DNA from: Selenomonadaceae bacterium
GTDB lineage: Bacteria; Bacillota; Negativicutes; Selenomonadales; Selenomonadaceae
DNA: 36,079 bases
Reading direction: 5' to 3'
NCBI GenBank assembly: GCA_017553205.1
Contig: JAFZMV010000071.1
Location: 1-36,079, forward strand
Numbering within the stretch: position 1 is the stretch's first letter; each line of letters opens with the position of its first letter. The translations under genes were made by a program, and so were the position numbers. Of the stretch, positions 18,524 to 27,660 are shown one piece after another. Under the pieces are notes generated by a model. It saw nothing but the letters and a program-made list of their open reading frames with translations, did no database searches and was not told the DNA's origin.

Positions 18524-18871
18524 TTAAAAAGAACGTCTTTTTCTGCTTAAATCTCTCAACGCATTTGTATGACCTTTTGCCTTGTCCATTTTGTAAACAT
18601 AAGCCATAACTTCTGCAATCGCCTTGTAAAGTTCAGGCGGAATTTCCCGATCAATTTCAAGAGCCATTAGCATGTTCACCAAAGTTTTATTTTGATAAAC
18701 AGGGACACTATTTTTTTGTGCAGTCGCCAAAATATGTTCAGCAACATGTCCGCGTCCTTTTGCTACGACTCTCGGAGCGGTATCTTGTTGCATATCATAT
18801 TTCAAAGCGACAGCTTGTCTTTTGGCGATCTCGTTGGGATCATTCTCGGAAAATTGGTTTCTCTCGTCCAT
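18524..18871 (-). CDS. Orphan FlhB C-terminal-domain-like protein
   Basis: 115 residues matching the cytoplasmic domain of the FlhB/YscU/EscU export switch (AVALKYDMQQDTAPRVVAKG and MALEIDREIPPELYKAIAEVMAYVY), with no membrane part and no NPTH self-cleavage motif. Such short proteins (FlhX/YlqH-like) occur in many Firmicutes and can partly replace the FlhB C-terminus (family knowledge). The ATG at 18871 is chosen over upstream TTG/GTG codons because GAGGA precedes it at the right distance. No flagellar genes adjoin it. A 52-base gap separates it from the MetH-activation gene, which has its own GGAGG site. Confidence 0.85.
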   Translation of the reverse strand: MDERNQFSENDPNEIAKRQAVALKYDMQQDTAPRVVAKGRGHVAEHILATAQKNSVPVYQNKTLVNMLMALEIDREIPPELYKAIAEVMAYVYKMDKAKGHTNALRDLSRKRRSF

Positions 18872-19033
18872 GTCCAGTCCTCGCACGTACAAATAATTCT
18901 TTGCTTATTATATTTCCTGCAACGTTTAACGTCAAGCAAAGTGAAATAATTCTGAAAAAAATATCAAAAATTTTAATTGCCTTTTAAAGTGAATCGGTTA
19001 AAATTTTAAAATAAAAATTTTGGAGGCGATAAT

Positions 19034-19467
19034 ATGCACGAAAAAGATACTGATGAACTTTTTGGGGAATTAATAATAAAATCCGACGTTGAAAATTTTA
19101 TTGTGGCTAATCAAAACGAATTTAAAATTCCACTGCATGAATATTTGAATGAACTTCTGCAGAAAAAAATTTAACCAAAAAAGAAGTTGTCAAAGAAATA
19201 AGTTTTGACGAAAAACATTGCTATCATATTTTTGCAGGTTTGAAAAAAACTTCGCGAAAAAAACTTTTAGAAATTGCCCGTGCAATGAATTTGAATCTTT
19301 CCGAAACTCAATATCTTTTGCGTTACGGCGGTTACGGAATTTTATATCCTCGCGACTCCTACGACGCAATTATCATTTCAGCAATAGAACACAATATGAC
19401 TGTTGCAGAAACTGCAGAAACTAATTTACTGCTTGAACAGCTTGGAGAACTTCCGCTGGATTCTTGA
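19034..19467 (+). CDS. Small helix-turn-helix protein, frameshifted in an A7 run
   Basis: ATG at 19034 with a strong GGAGG opens a frame of 46 codons that stops at the A run 19163-19169. Adding one base there joins it to the next frame and gives a 144-residue protein. The joined part has an XRE-like helix-turn-helix (LTKKEVVKEISFDEKHCYHIFAGLKK), then SRKKLLEIARAMNLNLSETQYLLRYGG, followed by LYPRDSYDAIIISAIEHN. I recall this as a small Firmicutes family of HTH proteins ending in ETN.LL..LG. The unity of the family across the break argues for one gene. Error, mutation or slippage are all possible. Role unknown; it lies upstream of a glycosyltransferase that has its own promoter. Confidence 0.7.
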
Positions 19468-19475
19468 AAAATATT

Positions 19476-19503
19476 TTGCAATGCTTGTTTTGTGTGATAA
19501 AAT
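19476..19503 (+). promoter_or_regulatory. Predicted promoter of the glycosyltransferase pair
   Basis: TTGCAA (19476-19481), 16 bases, TAAAAT (19498-19503) with a TG just before the -10. Confidence 0.5.
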
Positions 19504-19546
19504 TACGAAGTTTTTTATTTAGATAAAGAAAGGGAGTTTTTAAGCA

Positions 19547-20797
19547 GTGAATATTTTTATTTTACACCCAAGTTTTCCGGCACAATATTTAAATCTCGCA
19601 CCGTATCTCGGAAGAAATCCCGAAAACAAAGTAACTTATCTTTCAAAAGAAAATTCTATCAATGCACAGTTGAGAAATGTCACTCTTGCACTTTACAAAA
19701 AACCTGACGAAAAAGCAGAAAAATGGATTGAAACCTGCGGTCCTCTTCGTCCTGCCGCTGAAGCTGTTATCGAAGGTCAAGCCGCAGTCCGTGCTATGGA
19801 ATGGCTTGCGAAAGAACAGGGAGTTAAACCTGATATTATTATTGCTCATACGGGCTGGGGTTCTACTCTCTACTGCAAAGATTTATATCCGAATGTTCCG
19901 ATTATCGGCTATTTTGAATGGTTTTATCATGCTGAAAACAGTGATTCATTTTGGTGGCCTGATGAAATTCCGCAGATGAGTAATAAAATTTCTATTCGCA
20001 CAAGAAATGCTCATCACTTGATGAATTTAGATTTGTGCGATGCGGGAATTACTCCGACTCAATGGCAGTATCAACAATTCCCTGAAGAATACAAACCAAA
20101 ATTACATGTTATTCATGAAGGTATCGACACAAAATTTTGTTCACCTGATCCAAGCGGAAAACGTCCGGGACTTGTCCTTGACGACGTAAAATTAAATCTG
20201 CCTGAAGGTACCGAAATTTTAACTTATGTTGCACGCGGTTTTGAAATTTATCGCGGTTTCCCGTATTTCATGGACGCGGTAAGAATTCTTTTGCAACGTC
20301 GCCCGAATCTTCATGTAGTTGTTGTCGGCAAAGACAGAATTTGTTACGGAGCACATCTCAAAGACGCACAAAACAAAGAAACAACATATTTAAAAGAGGA
20401 ACAGAAAAAAGGCGGCTTTGATACAAATCGCGTGCATTTTGTCGGCTTGAGAAATCGCGGCGACTATCAAAAAATTCTTCGTGCGTCAAGCTGTCATGTT
20501 TATTTGACAAGACCTTTTGTTTTGAGTTGGTCTTGTCTTGAGGCTATGAGTTTCGCCTGTCCGATGGTTGCCTCAAAAACTCCTCCCGTTCAAGAAGTCA
20601 TCGAAGATAATGTAAATGGACTGCTTGCAGAGTTCAGATCTCCTTATCATATTGCAAGAAGAGTTGAGGAACTTTTGGACGACAGAGAACTTGCAAAAAA
20701 ACTCGGTGAACGTGCAAGAGAAACCATTCAAGAACGTTTTGAACTTATGAAATGTATGAGAGCCCAAGAAGATTTAATGTATAGTCTTGTAAGATAA
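19547..20797 (+). CDS. GT4-type glycosyltransferase
   Basis: 416 residues with the two-Rossmann GT-B layout. The N-terminal half has IIAHTGWGSTLYCKDLYP and a tryptophan/tyrosine-rich GYFEWFYHAENSDSFWWP. The C-terminal half has VIHEGIDTKF, the donor-site region VARGFEIYRGFPYFMDA, and the GT4 motif around RPFVLSWSCLEAMSFACP, where the first Glu of the usual EX7E is not obvious. Start GTG at 19547 with AAAGGGAG upstream. Followed after 15 bases by a second glycosyltransferase, so probably one operon modifying a surface glycan or protein. Acceptor and sugar cannot be inferred. Confidence 0.88.
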   Translation: MNIFILHPSFPAQYLNLAPYLGRNPENKVTYLSKENSINAQLRNVTLALYKKPDEKAEKWIETCGPLRPAAEAVIEGQAAVRAMEWLAKEQGVKPDIIIAHTGWGSTLYCKDLYPNVPIIGYFEWFYHAENSDSFWWPDEIPQMSNKISIRTRNAHHLMNLDLCDAGITPTQWQYQQFPEEYKPKLHVIHEGIDTKFCSPDPSGKRPGLVLDDVKLNLPEGTEILTYVARGFEIYRGFPYFMDAVRILLQRRPNLHVVVVGKDRICYGAHLKDAQNKETTYLKEEQKKGGFDTNRVHFVGLRNRGDYQKILRASSCHVYLTRPFVLSWSCLEAMSFACPMVASKTPPVQEVIEDNVNGLLAEFRSPYHIARRVEELLDDRELAKKLGERARETIQERFELMKCMRAQEDLMYSLVR

Positions 20798-20812
20798 ATA
20801 AGGAGTTTTTCT

Positions 20813-22531
20813 ATGACATTTGAAACTTTTATTCCTCCTCGCTCAAAATCCGTGCTGGAAGTTATTGGAGAGCAGGACGAAAATTTTCAAGACTCAAAAG
20901 AAAATTTTTCTGCGATACAGCCCGCCTGCAGTTATACTGTCGCAAAAAATTTTTCTGATGCCGAAGGAAATTTTGACACGGTACTTTTTCAAAGTGCGGC
21001 AATCGGAAATTTAAAAAATTCTGAACTTGTGGCACTGATAAAAAAAGCCGCAAAAAAATTAAATCCTCGCGGAACTTTGATTTTTACTTTGGATAATCTC
21101 GCTTTTGCCGAAAATATTTTGGCAATTTTAAAAGAAGAACCCGCAAAATTTAAAGTCACTTTGACGCAGAGCGAATTGGAAAATTCTATCGAACAGGCAG
21201 GTGCAAAAATTTCTCGTTCTCTGCATGCCTCGCGTGAAGTTGCAGTTCCGAAAAGTCTTTTAGAAATTTCTGAAACTGATGTTTCTGTTTTTGCTCATAT
21301 CATTACCGCAACACTTGAAAAACTTCCGCCAAAAACTTTAATTCAAAGTTTTATCGGTGAAAAATTAGTTTGTGCTCCGATTAGAATTCATATGCCCAAC
21401 GAATTTATGACGACAGAGCCGGGATTTTTTTCAGAGTCGTCTTTAATACAAGAAGGTTGCGAAATTTATGAAGATAACGACGAATACGAAAATAAAATTT
21501 TCATAAATCAAAGAGTTTCTGCACCGTCTTTTGCTTACGGGAAAAAATTTTTTGAAAAACTTCGCGACGCAAATTATTTATATCTCAGTGAAATTGACGA
21601 CAATCCCAAATTGTGGCAGAAAGATTACGAAAGAACAGGCTGGATAAATTTTGCAGGAGTTCATGCAGTTCAGACTTCGACAAATGCTTTGGCTGATTTT
21701 TTGCGGCAGTTTAATCCAAATGTAAAAATTTTTGAAAATCATATCAAAAAAATTCAGCCGCCAAGAAATTTCAGCAAAGAATCTGCTCAAAAAAATCGTC
21801 CCGTGACAATTTTTTTCGGAGCATTGAACCGCGATAAAGATTTTGAAGAAATTCTTCCCGTGATAAATGATGTTGCGAAAACTTACGGCAAAAAAGTTTT
21901 GTTCAAGATTATCGCAAAACAGAAACTTTTTAATTCAATAGAAACTCAAAATAAAATTCTTCTCGGCAAGCCTAATGTTTATGACGGGCAGTATATTTCT
22001 TATGAAGAATACGAAAACGCTCTTCACACTTCCGACATTGCTCTTCTGCCTTTGCTTGATAGTGAATTTAATCGCTGTAAATCCGATTTAAAATTTATTG
22101 AGTGTGCAAGCGGCGGAGCTGTTGTTCTTGCGTCGCCTGTAGTTTATTCCGCGACTGTCAAAGACGGTGTGAACGGTTTTATTTTTAAAAACGTGAAAGA
22201 ATTTGACGAAAAACTTCGCATGCTTATTTTCAACAAGTCCAAACGGCGGGAAGTTGCAGAGAACGCCTACAATTATGTTAAAAATAATCGTCTTATGAGT
22301 CAGCATTACGAAGAAAGAATTGACTGGTACAAAGAACTTTTTGCAAAACTTCCCGAACTCAACAAAGAAACTCAGGCAAGAATTGAAAAACTTGCTCCGA
22401 ATTTTAAAGACGAAATTTTGACGGCTGATATAAAAATTCCCGTACACAGAAAAAATATTTCTCCTCAAAATATTCAGTCGAAAAATGAAGGGCTTTTCGG
22501 TCCGAATAACGAAATACTTATTCCGGTTTAA
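20813..22531 (+). CDS. Fusion of a degenerate methyltransferase-like domain and a glycosyltransferase
   Basis: 572 residues. The first 150 or so resemble a class I methyltransferase fold (SVLEVIGEQDENF, FDTVLFQSAAIG, LNPRGTLIFTLDN), but the glycine-rich SAM loop is missing, so activity is doubtful. The part from about 240 on is GT-B like: VTIFFGALNRDKDFEEILPVI, YEEYENALHTSDIALLPL, FIECASGGAVVLASPVVY and NGFIF near the end. The C-terminal tail is lysine and proline rich. It is 15 bases downstream of another glycosyltransferase, with which it may work. Function not known; the domain readings come from pattern only. Confidence 0.75.
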   Translation: MTFETFIPPRSKSVLEVIGEQDENFQDSKENFSAIQPACSYTVAKNFSDAEGNFDTVLFQSAAIGNLKNSELVALIKKAAKKLNPRGTLIFTLDNLAFAENILAILKEEPAKFKVTLTQSELENSIEQAGAKISRSLHASREVAVPKSLLEISETDVSVFAHIITATLEKLPPKTLIQSFIGEKLVCAPIRIHMPNEFMTTEPGFFSESSLIQEGCEIYEDNDEYENKIFINQRVSAPSFAYGKKFFEKLRDANYLYLSEIDDNPKLWQKDYERTGWINFAGVHAVQTSTNALADFLRQFNPNVKIFENHIKKIQPPRNFSKESAQKNRPVTIFFGALNRDKDFEEILPVINDVAKTYGKKVLFKIIAKQKLFNSIETQNKILLGKPNVYDGQYISYEEYENALHTSDIALLPLLDSEFNRCKSDLKFIECASGGAVVLASPVVYSATVKDGVNGFIFKNVKEFDEKLRMLIFNKSKRREVAENAYNYVKNNRLMSQHYEERIDWYKELFAKLPELNKETQARIEKLAPNFKDEILTADIKIPVHRKNISPQNIQSKNEGLFGPNNEILIPV

Positions 22532-22570
22532 AGAAAAATAAAAAATTTCTGCTGAAAGGGCGTGAAAAAA

Positions 22571-22933
22571 ATGTTGGGACTTCAATTATTTTCCATGTCG
22601 ATTATTTTTTATGCCGTGTTTGTCTGTGCGGTGGTTGGAGTTTCTGTCGTTGTTTATATCAGCAGTCGCAGTCCGTCGAGAAATAAAACTTTGCTGGACG
22701 ATTTAATTTTGGACGAACAGCAAAAAAATATTGACGGCTATACAAGCAACGCTGATAAAAGTAAATTTTTGGGTGCGATTGGAGTATGCTTAACAGATCT
22801 GCGTCCGTCAGGTACAGTTATTGTTGAAGGAGAACCTCTCGACGTTGTAACCGAAGGAAGTTTCGTAAAACAAGGCAACATTGTAAAAATTATAAATGTT
22901 GACGGCTCAAGAATTTTAGTAAGACAAATTTAA
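22571..22933 (+). CDS. NfeD-like membrane protein with C-terminal OB-fold domain
   Basis: About 120 residues: one N-terminal membrane helix, a polar linker, then an NfeD-type OB domain (LGAIGVCLTDLRPSGTVIVEGEPLDVV, VKIINVDGSRILVRQI). NfeD domains often accompany stomatin-like or ClpP-like membrane proteases; none is adjacent here. ATG at 22571 is preferred over GTG 22562 because the AAAGGG site (22555-22560) is at a workable distance only from the ATG. It follows the glycosyltransferases on the same strand and ends at a terminator. Confidence 0.8.
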   Translation: MLGLQLFSMSIIFYAVFVCAVVGVSVVVYISSRSPSRNKTLLDDLILDEQQKNIDGYTSNADKSKFLGAIGVCLTDLRPSGTVIVEGEPLDVVTEGSFVKQGNIVKIINVDGSRILVRQI

Positions 22934-22953
22934 AATATTTTCGTAAATAAAAA

Positions 22954-22997
22954 AAATACTTCAGAATCATGAAATTTGAAACTGAAGTATTTTTTTG
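22954..22997. terminator. Bidirectional intrinsic terminator
   Basis: AATACTTCAG (22954-22963) pairs with CTGAAGTATT (22981-22990), with a T run on each strand. It lies between the convergent NfeD-like and FIST-kinase genes. Confidence 0.85.
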
Positions 22998-23007
22998 TTG
23001 CAGAATG

Positions 23008-26000
23008 TCATTCAAGAAGAATTTTCAAAGTTTCCCAGTCAGGTTTTGAAACTGCGGATTTTATTTGAGCAAATTTTTCTTTTTCTTCGTCGGGCAGTCT
23101 GTAAGCCTCAATAGATGCAACTACAAACATTGCTGAATCAAAATCAAAACTCGCGGAAATTTCTTTGAGAGTTTCATACGCTTCAGAAAGTTCGTCGGCA
23201 GAAATTAACGGCTTGATTGAATCATCTTCTTCTGCTTTTAAAAGTGGGGCAAGTTTATCGGCAAAACTTATGTAAAGTTCCAAAAGTCCGTCAGTTGATT
23301 CCATAATTTCATTTATGTAGCCCGAATTTCCCGCGTCCTCCAATCTTTCGGCACGGTTTGAAAGTTCTTTCGCTCCGATAACTCTTGCGGAACTTTTCAA
23401 AGCATGAACTTTTGTAGTGTAATTTTTCCAGTCCTCCGCCTTATAGAAGTTTGCAATTTCTTTTGCACCGCTCGGAACCGCTTGAGCAAAAACCGTCAAC
23501 GCATCAAGATAAGCCTCAACACTTCCGCAATATTCAACTCCGCTTTCCGCATCCAAGCCCTTAACATTTTTCAGCCATTCGGGAAGTGCTGTATCTTCAC
23601 CATCTTCAGAAAAGTCTTCAAAGCCTTCAAATTTTTCATGCAGTATAACTTTTTCTTTCGGCAGATACTCAATAATAGTCGATTCAAGTTTCGAGCTGTC
23701 AATCGGTTTTGTTAAATAATCTTGAAAACCTGCAGAAATATATTGCTCCCTTGCTCCTGAAATTGCATTTGCCGTAAGAGAAATAACGGGCGTGCCATGA
23801 TTTAAATTTCCGGGCAAAACTTTCATTTTCTGCAAAGTTTCTATTCCGTCAATTCCGGGCATGCGGTGGTCAAGGAAAATAATATCGTAATGATTTTTTG
23901 TAACCATCGCCAAAGCCTCATAACCGCTGTCCGCCGTGTCGATTTTAATTTTTGTCTGCTTAAGAAGTCCTTTAACAACCGTCAAATTCATAACAGTATC
24001 ATCAACGATTAAAATTTTTGCGTCGGGAGCGATAAATTTTTCTTTGTATTCTTTGTGCTGACTGATTGAATTATGGAAGTTTGTATCAAAATTTCCGAGC
24101 GGGTGATCGTTGACTATTGATTGTTCAATTTCAAAACTAAATTCAGAGCCTTCCCCGTAAACACTTTCAACATTCAAAGAACTTCCCATCATATTTAAAA
24201 GTCTTTGAGTGATATTCATGCCGAGTCCCGTACCTTCAACAGTACGATTTCTTTTTTCGTCGATTCTGTCAAATGCACTGAAAAGTTTTTGAATATCTTC
24301 CTGCTTAATTCCGATACCTGTATCTTTGACGCTTACATGAATTTTTATTTTGTAGTCGGAAAGTTTCTGCCCGCTCACAGACAAAACAATTCCGCCGTGT
24401 TCTGTATATTTTACGGCATTTGTTAAAATGTTCGTGATAATTTGTTTGATTCTGATTTCGTCGCCGAAAAGTTCGCTGGGCAAATCGGGAGAGGCATTTA
24501 TTACAAAGTGCAGACCTTTTTTCTCTGCACGTCTTTGAATCATATGAACCAAATCATTTAACAGAGAACTCAACGCATATTCAACGTTAATTATCTCCAT
24601 TTTTCCCGCTTCAATTTTTGAAAAGTCCAGAATGTCATTTACAAGACTTATCAAAGTAGTTCCCGCCGCTTGAATATTTTCCGCGTACTCAATAATATTT
24701 TTATCCGTTGACTCACGCAGAATCATTTCATTCATTCCCAAAATTGCATTTATAGGAGTACGAATTTCATGACTCATATTTGACAAGAAATTTGACTTCG
24801 CTCTATTCGCGGCTTTTGCCTCAAGTGCCAACTCTTTAAATTTTTGGTTTGATTCCTGCAAATCTTCCGTCGCTGCCTGTAAAAATGCTGCCAGACGATT
24901 TGACAGCGGAATTTTATCTTTTTTCGGTTCCTCGTCACATTGGGAGCAGGGACAAAAATTTTCGCTGTGGGTTTCTCCTTCACGAAAACCGACCGGAATT
25001 ATTGACGTTGCAATTTGCCCACCTTTTCCATGATGCCTGTAAATTTCTCCACCGCCGAAACAACAACAAACTTCATCATCAATTCTTGCAAAGTCGCGAA
25101 TTTCATGGGTGGCATCGTCGGCAAGAAAAACTGTCCTTGCTCCGCAGATGTACATAGTAATTCCCTGCGGATCAAACTTTCTCATTTCTTCGGACGCTTC
25201 CCAAGTTTGACGCAAAATTTCTTTCGGGTTGCCGTAACTCAGACGAACTTTTTCACCGCGTTTAACATCAGCCGTTGTATATAATCTGCCGTTAGAGTCG
25301 TAACTTTCTGTAACTCTTGAAACATCAATTCCTCCGCGATTCACAATAAAGGGAAAATCAAAAACATTAAACAATAAATTTTCGTTTGCATCGACGTTCA
25401 AATATTTTTTATAAATATGCGCGGCGGGAACATTATCAATAGTTGCAATGCAATTATTTCCGAGAGTTTCAGTAATTTTCATTTCCTTGCCGAGAGGTTT
25501 CCAGCCGAAAATATAATCAGCTCTTACATGAAGATTTTTCCCGCTGTAAGCTATCAAGATAACTCCTTCATTGTGATAATTTTTTCCTGCAGTGTATTGA
25601 GTAGTTCCTTGACCGCTTAAAGTTTTCTGAATGCCTTTCAGTTTGTAATTCAAAGTACTTTTCGGAACGGTGATTCCTGCCAATGCTCCGACAAAAGGAA
25701 CATCTTCCAGACCTTTCGTCACAATTTCCAGTCCTGAAGAAATATATTCTCTGCCGCCTGAACAAAAAACTTCCACGCATTTTAAGTCAGGAATTTTTTT
25801 CAATGTTGCATTAAAATCCAATGCAGTTTCCTTGAAATTGTCCATATCATGAATATCAATTTCAAGTATGGTAATTTCCGTTTCATCGAAATAACAGCAG
25901 GTAACAATCGCACAATCATAGGGATTGTCCGAATCAGCGGGATTTTTGCTGATTTCTTCGCTGATAAAATTAGTCATGGACATCGCAACAATTTTTGCTT

Positions 26001-26178
26001 TTGAAAAAGTTTTTTTCATATGCCTGTGAATCAACCTTGAATCTATATCAAGAACGGCATTAGTCATGACCTTAAAAAGAATTTCCTTGCTGTTTTTATA
26101 TTCTTCGCTGTTTAAAATTTCTTCAGACCATTCAGGAAATTTTTCTCTCTTGTCCAGTATGTAACTAATTTGCTTCAT
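23008..26178 (-). CDS. FIST-domain hybrid histidine kinase (FIST-HK-REC-Hpt)
   Basis: 1056 residues with no membrane segments. FIST sensor domain spans about 30-400 (GALAGITVP, CCCFGGGEIYRHHGKGG). A cysteine motif CPCSQC (409-414) follows. Next come a helical linker, the phospho-acceptor H-box NMSHEIRTP (H470), and the HATPase (NAVKYT, DTGIGI, GTGLGM). The receiver domain has D770 and K824. The C-terminal Hpt domain has H925 in VHALKSS. FIST domains are thought to sense small molecules such as amino acids in the cytosol. ATG with GGAGG upstream. The C-terminal half is a close paralogue of the kinase at 30022-32700. The final response regulator is not adjacent. Confidence 0.93.
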   Translation of the reverse strand: MKQISYILDKREKFPEWSEEILNSEEYKNSKEILFKVMTNAVLDIDSRLIHRHMKKTFSKAKIVAMSMTNFISEEISKNPADSDNPYDCAIVTCCYFDETEITILEIDIHDMDNFKETALDFNATLKKIPDLKCVEVFCSGGREYISSGLEIVTKGLEDVPFVGALAGITVPKSTLNYKLKGIQKTLSGQGTTQYTAGKNYHNEGVILIAYSGKNLHVRADYIFGWKPLGKEMKITETLGNNCIATIDNVPAAHIYKKYLNVDANENLLFNVFDFPFIVNRGGIDVSRVTESYDSNGRLYTTADVKRGEKVRLSYGNPKEILRQTWEASEEMRKFDPQGITMYICGARTVFLADDATHEIRDFARIDDEVCCCFGGGEIYRHHGKGGQIATSIIPVGFREGETHSENFCPCSQCDEEPKKDKIPLSNRLAAFLQAATEDLQESNQKFKELALEAKAANRAKSNFLSNMSHEIRTPINAILGMNEMILRESTDKNIIEYAENIQAAGTTLISLVNDILDFSKIEAGKMEIINVEYALSSLLNDLVHMIQRRAEKKGLHFVINASPDLPSELFGDEIRIKQIITNILTNAVKYTEHGGIVLSVSGQKLSDYKIKIHVSVKDTGIGIKQEDIQKLFSAFDRIDEKRNRTVEGTGLGMNITQRLLNMMGSSLNVESVYGEGSEFSFEIEQSIVNDHPLGNFDTNFHNSISQHKEYKEKFIAPDAKILIVDDTVMNLTVVKGLLKQTKIKIDTADSGYEALAMVTKNHYDIIFLDHRMPGIDGIETLQKMKVLPGNLNHGTPVISLTANAISGAREQYISAGFQDYLTKPIDSSKLESTIIEYLPKEKVILHEKFEGFEDFSEDGEDTALPEWLKNVKGLDAESGVEYCGSVEAYLDALTVFAQAVPSGAKEIANFYKAEDWKNYTTKVHALKSSARVIGAKELSNRAERLEDAGNSGYINEIMESTDGLLELYISFADKLAPLLKAEEDDSIKPLISADELSEAYETLKEISASFDFDSAMFVVASIEAYRLPDEEKEKFAQIKSAVSKPDWETLKILLE

Positions 26179-26232
26179 GCTTTCGACCTCCCAACTTAAT
26201 TATACCATTTAATGCACTGTAGGAAAATAAAA

Positions 26233-26262
26233 AATTCCCCAAATTTTTTTATTTGAGGAATT
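26233..26262 (-). terminator. Intrinsic terminator of metK
   Basis: AATTCCCCAAAT (26233-26244) pairs with ATTTGAGGAATT (26251-26262) with one mismatch. A T-rich tract follows on the minus strand. Confidence 0.75.
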
Positions 26263-26295
26263 TTTTTTGGACGAAAAATTTTTTACAAATTTTTA

Positions 26296-27483
26296 CTACA
26301 AACCTGCCTGCTCACGAAGAGTTTCAGCCTTATCGGTATGTTCCCAAGGAAGATCAACATCAGTTCTTCCAAAATGACCGTAAGAAGAAGTCTGGCAGTA
26401 AATCGGGCGGCGAAGATCTAACATTTTAATAATTCCTGAGGGACGCAGATCAAAATTTTCTTTAACAAGTTTTTCGATAAGTTCTTCGTCAACTTTATTT
26501 GTTCCGAAAGTTTCAACGCGGACGGAAACGGGATAAGCCACGCCGATTGCATAAGCAAGTTGAATTTCGCAACGTTCGGCAAGACCTGCGGCGACAATAT
26601 TTTTTGCAACATAACGAGCCGCATAGCATGCGGAGCGATCAACTTTTGTGGGGTCTTTTCCGCTGAATGCACCGCCACCATGACGAGCAAAACCGCCGTA
26701 AGTATCAACAATAATTTTTCTGCCTGTCAATCCTGAATCGCCTTGAGGTCCGCCGATAACAAATTTTCCTGTAGGATTTACAAAATATTTTGTTTCGTCA
26801 GTCAAAAGACCTTCGGGGACAACAGGTTTAATGACATATTCAATCATGTCTTTTTTAATCTGTTCAACTGAAACGCTGGGATCATGTTGAGTAGAAATAA
26901 CAATCGTATCGACTGCTACAGGTTTTCCGTTTTCATAAACGACAGTAACTTGAGTTTTGCCGTCTGGGCGGAGATAATCAATTTCTTTTGTAACTTTTCT
27001 GATTTCTGCAAGTTTATAAGCAAGTTTATGAGCCAAAGAAATTGGCAACGGCATATATTCGGGAGTTTCGTTTGTAGCATAACCGAACATCATGCCCTGA
27101 TCTCCTGCACCGATAGCCTCTTCAGCCGCCATATTTCCTTCACGGGATTCAATAGCTCTGTTGACACCTTGAGCAATGTCTGGGGACTGTTCGTCAAGAG
27201 AAATTAAAACTCCGACGCTGTCCGCATCAAAACCGTATGCAACATTTGTATAGCCGATTTCACGAATTGCATTACGAATAATTTTTGCAATGTCAACATA
27301 ACATTTTGTAGTAATTTCTCCGACAACATGAACTTGACCGGTTGTCACTACGGTTTCACAAGCGACACGACCTTCAGGGTCTTTTTCCAAAATCGCATCT
27401 AAAATGCTGTCTGAAATTCTATCGGCAACTTTATCGGGATGCCCTTCAGTTACCGACTCGGAAGTAAATAAAGTTCTCGCCAT
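26296..27483 (-). CDS. metK: S-adenosylmethionine synthetase
   Basis: Makes SAM from ATP and methionine in the cytoplasm. 395 residues, normal length. Family motifs in order: [16 protein letters not shown] (ATP/methionine site), [33 protein letters not shown] and [16 protein letters not shown] (P-loop-like). ATG preceded by GTGAGGAAA. It supplies SAM for the methyltransferases and radical SAM enzyme encoded nearby, but is not in their operons. No SAM riboswitch is seen in the short upstream gap. Confidence 0.97.
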   Translation of the reverse strand: MARTLFTSESVTEGHPDKVADRISDSILDAILEKDPEGRVACETVVTTGQVHVVGEITTKCYVDIAKIIRNAIREIGYTNVAYGFDADSVGVLISLDEQSPDIAQGVNRAIESREGNMAAEEAIGAGDQGMMFGYATNETPEYMPLPISLAHKLAYKLAEIRKVTKEIDYLRPDGKTQVTVVYENGKPVAVDTIVISTQHDPSVSVEQIKKDMIEYVIKPVVPEGLLTDETKYFVNPTGKFVIGGPQGDSGLTGRKIIVDTYGGFARHGGGAFSGKDPTKVDRSACYAARYVAKNIVAAGLAERCEIQLAYAIGVAYPVSVRVETFGTNKVDEELIEKLVKENFDLRPSGIIKMLDLRRPIYCQTSSYGHFGRTDVDLPWEHTDKAETLREQAGL

Positions 27484-27534
27484 AAATATTTCCTCACTTT
27501 CTTTTCAAACAAAAAAAACAGTATCAATTCGTGC

Positions 27535-27569
27535 AAGTTAGCATATTTGTTTTAAGCTGTCAAATGACA
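27535..27569 (-). promoter_or_regulatory. Predicted metK promoter with overlapping inverted repeat
   Basis: On the minus strand, TTGACA (27558-27563), 17 bases, TGC-preceded TAACTT (27535-27540, weak). The -35 lies within TGTCA-AA-TGACA (27558-27569), a small palindrome that could be an operator. Confidence 0.4.
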
Positions 27570-27660
27570 AGGAAAAATTTATTTAAGCGTCGAACATTCA
27601 TTAAAATTTTTTTGTGAGTTGGTGTGCGTGGAAAAAATTTATTCTTTCTGGGAAGTGATG

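Noticed and set aside
26296..27483. Functional link between metK, queE, rsmB and the MetH-activation gene as a SAM gene cluster
   Set aside because: They lie on different strands and transcripts, separated by terminators; co-occurrence in the window is probably chance.
27484..27660. Possible SAM riboswitch before metK
   Set aside because: The gap is short and AT-rich; the conserved SAM-I or SAM-II core sequences and stems are not visible.
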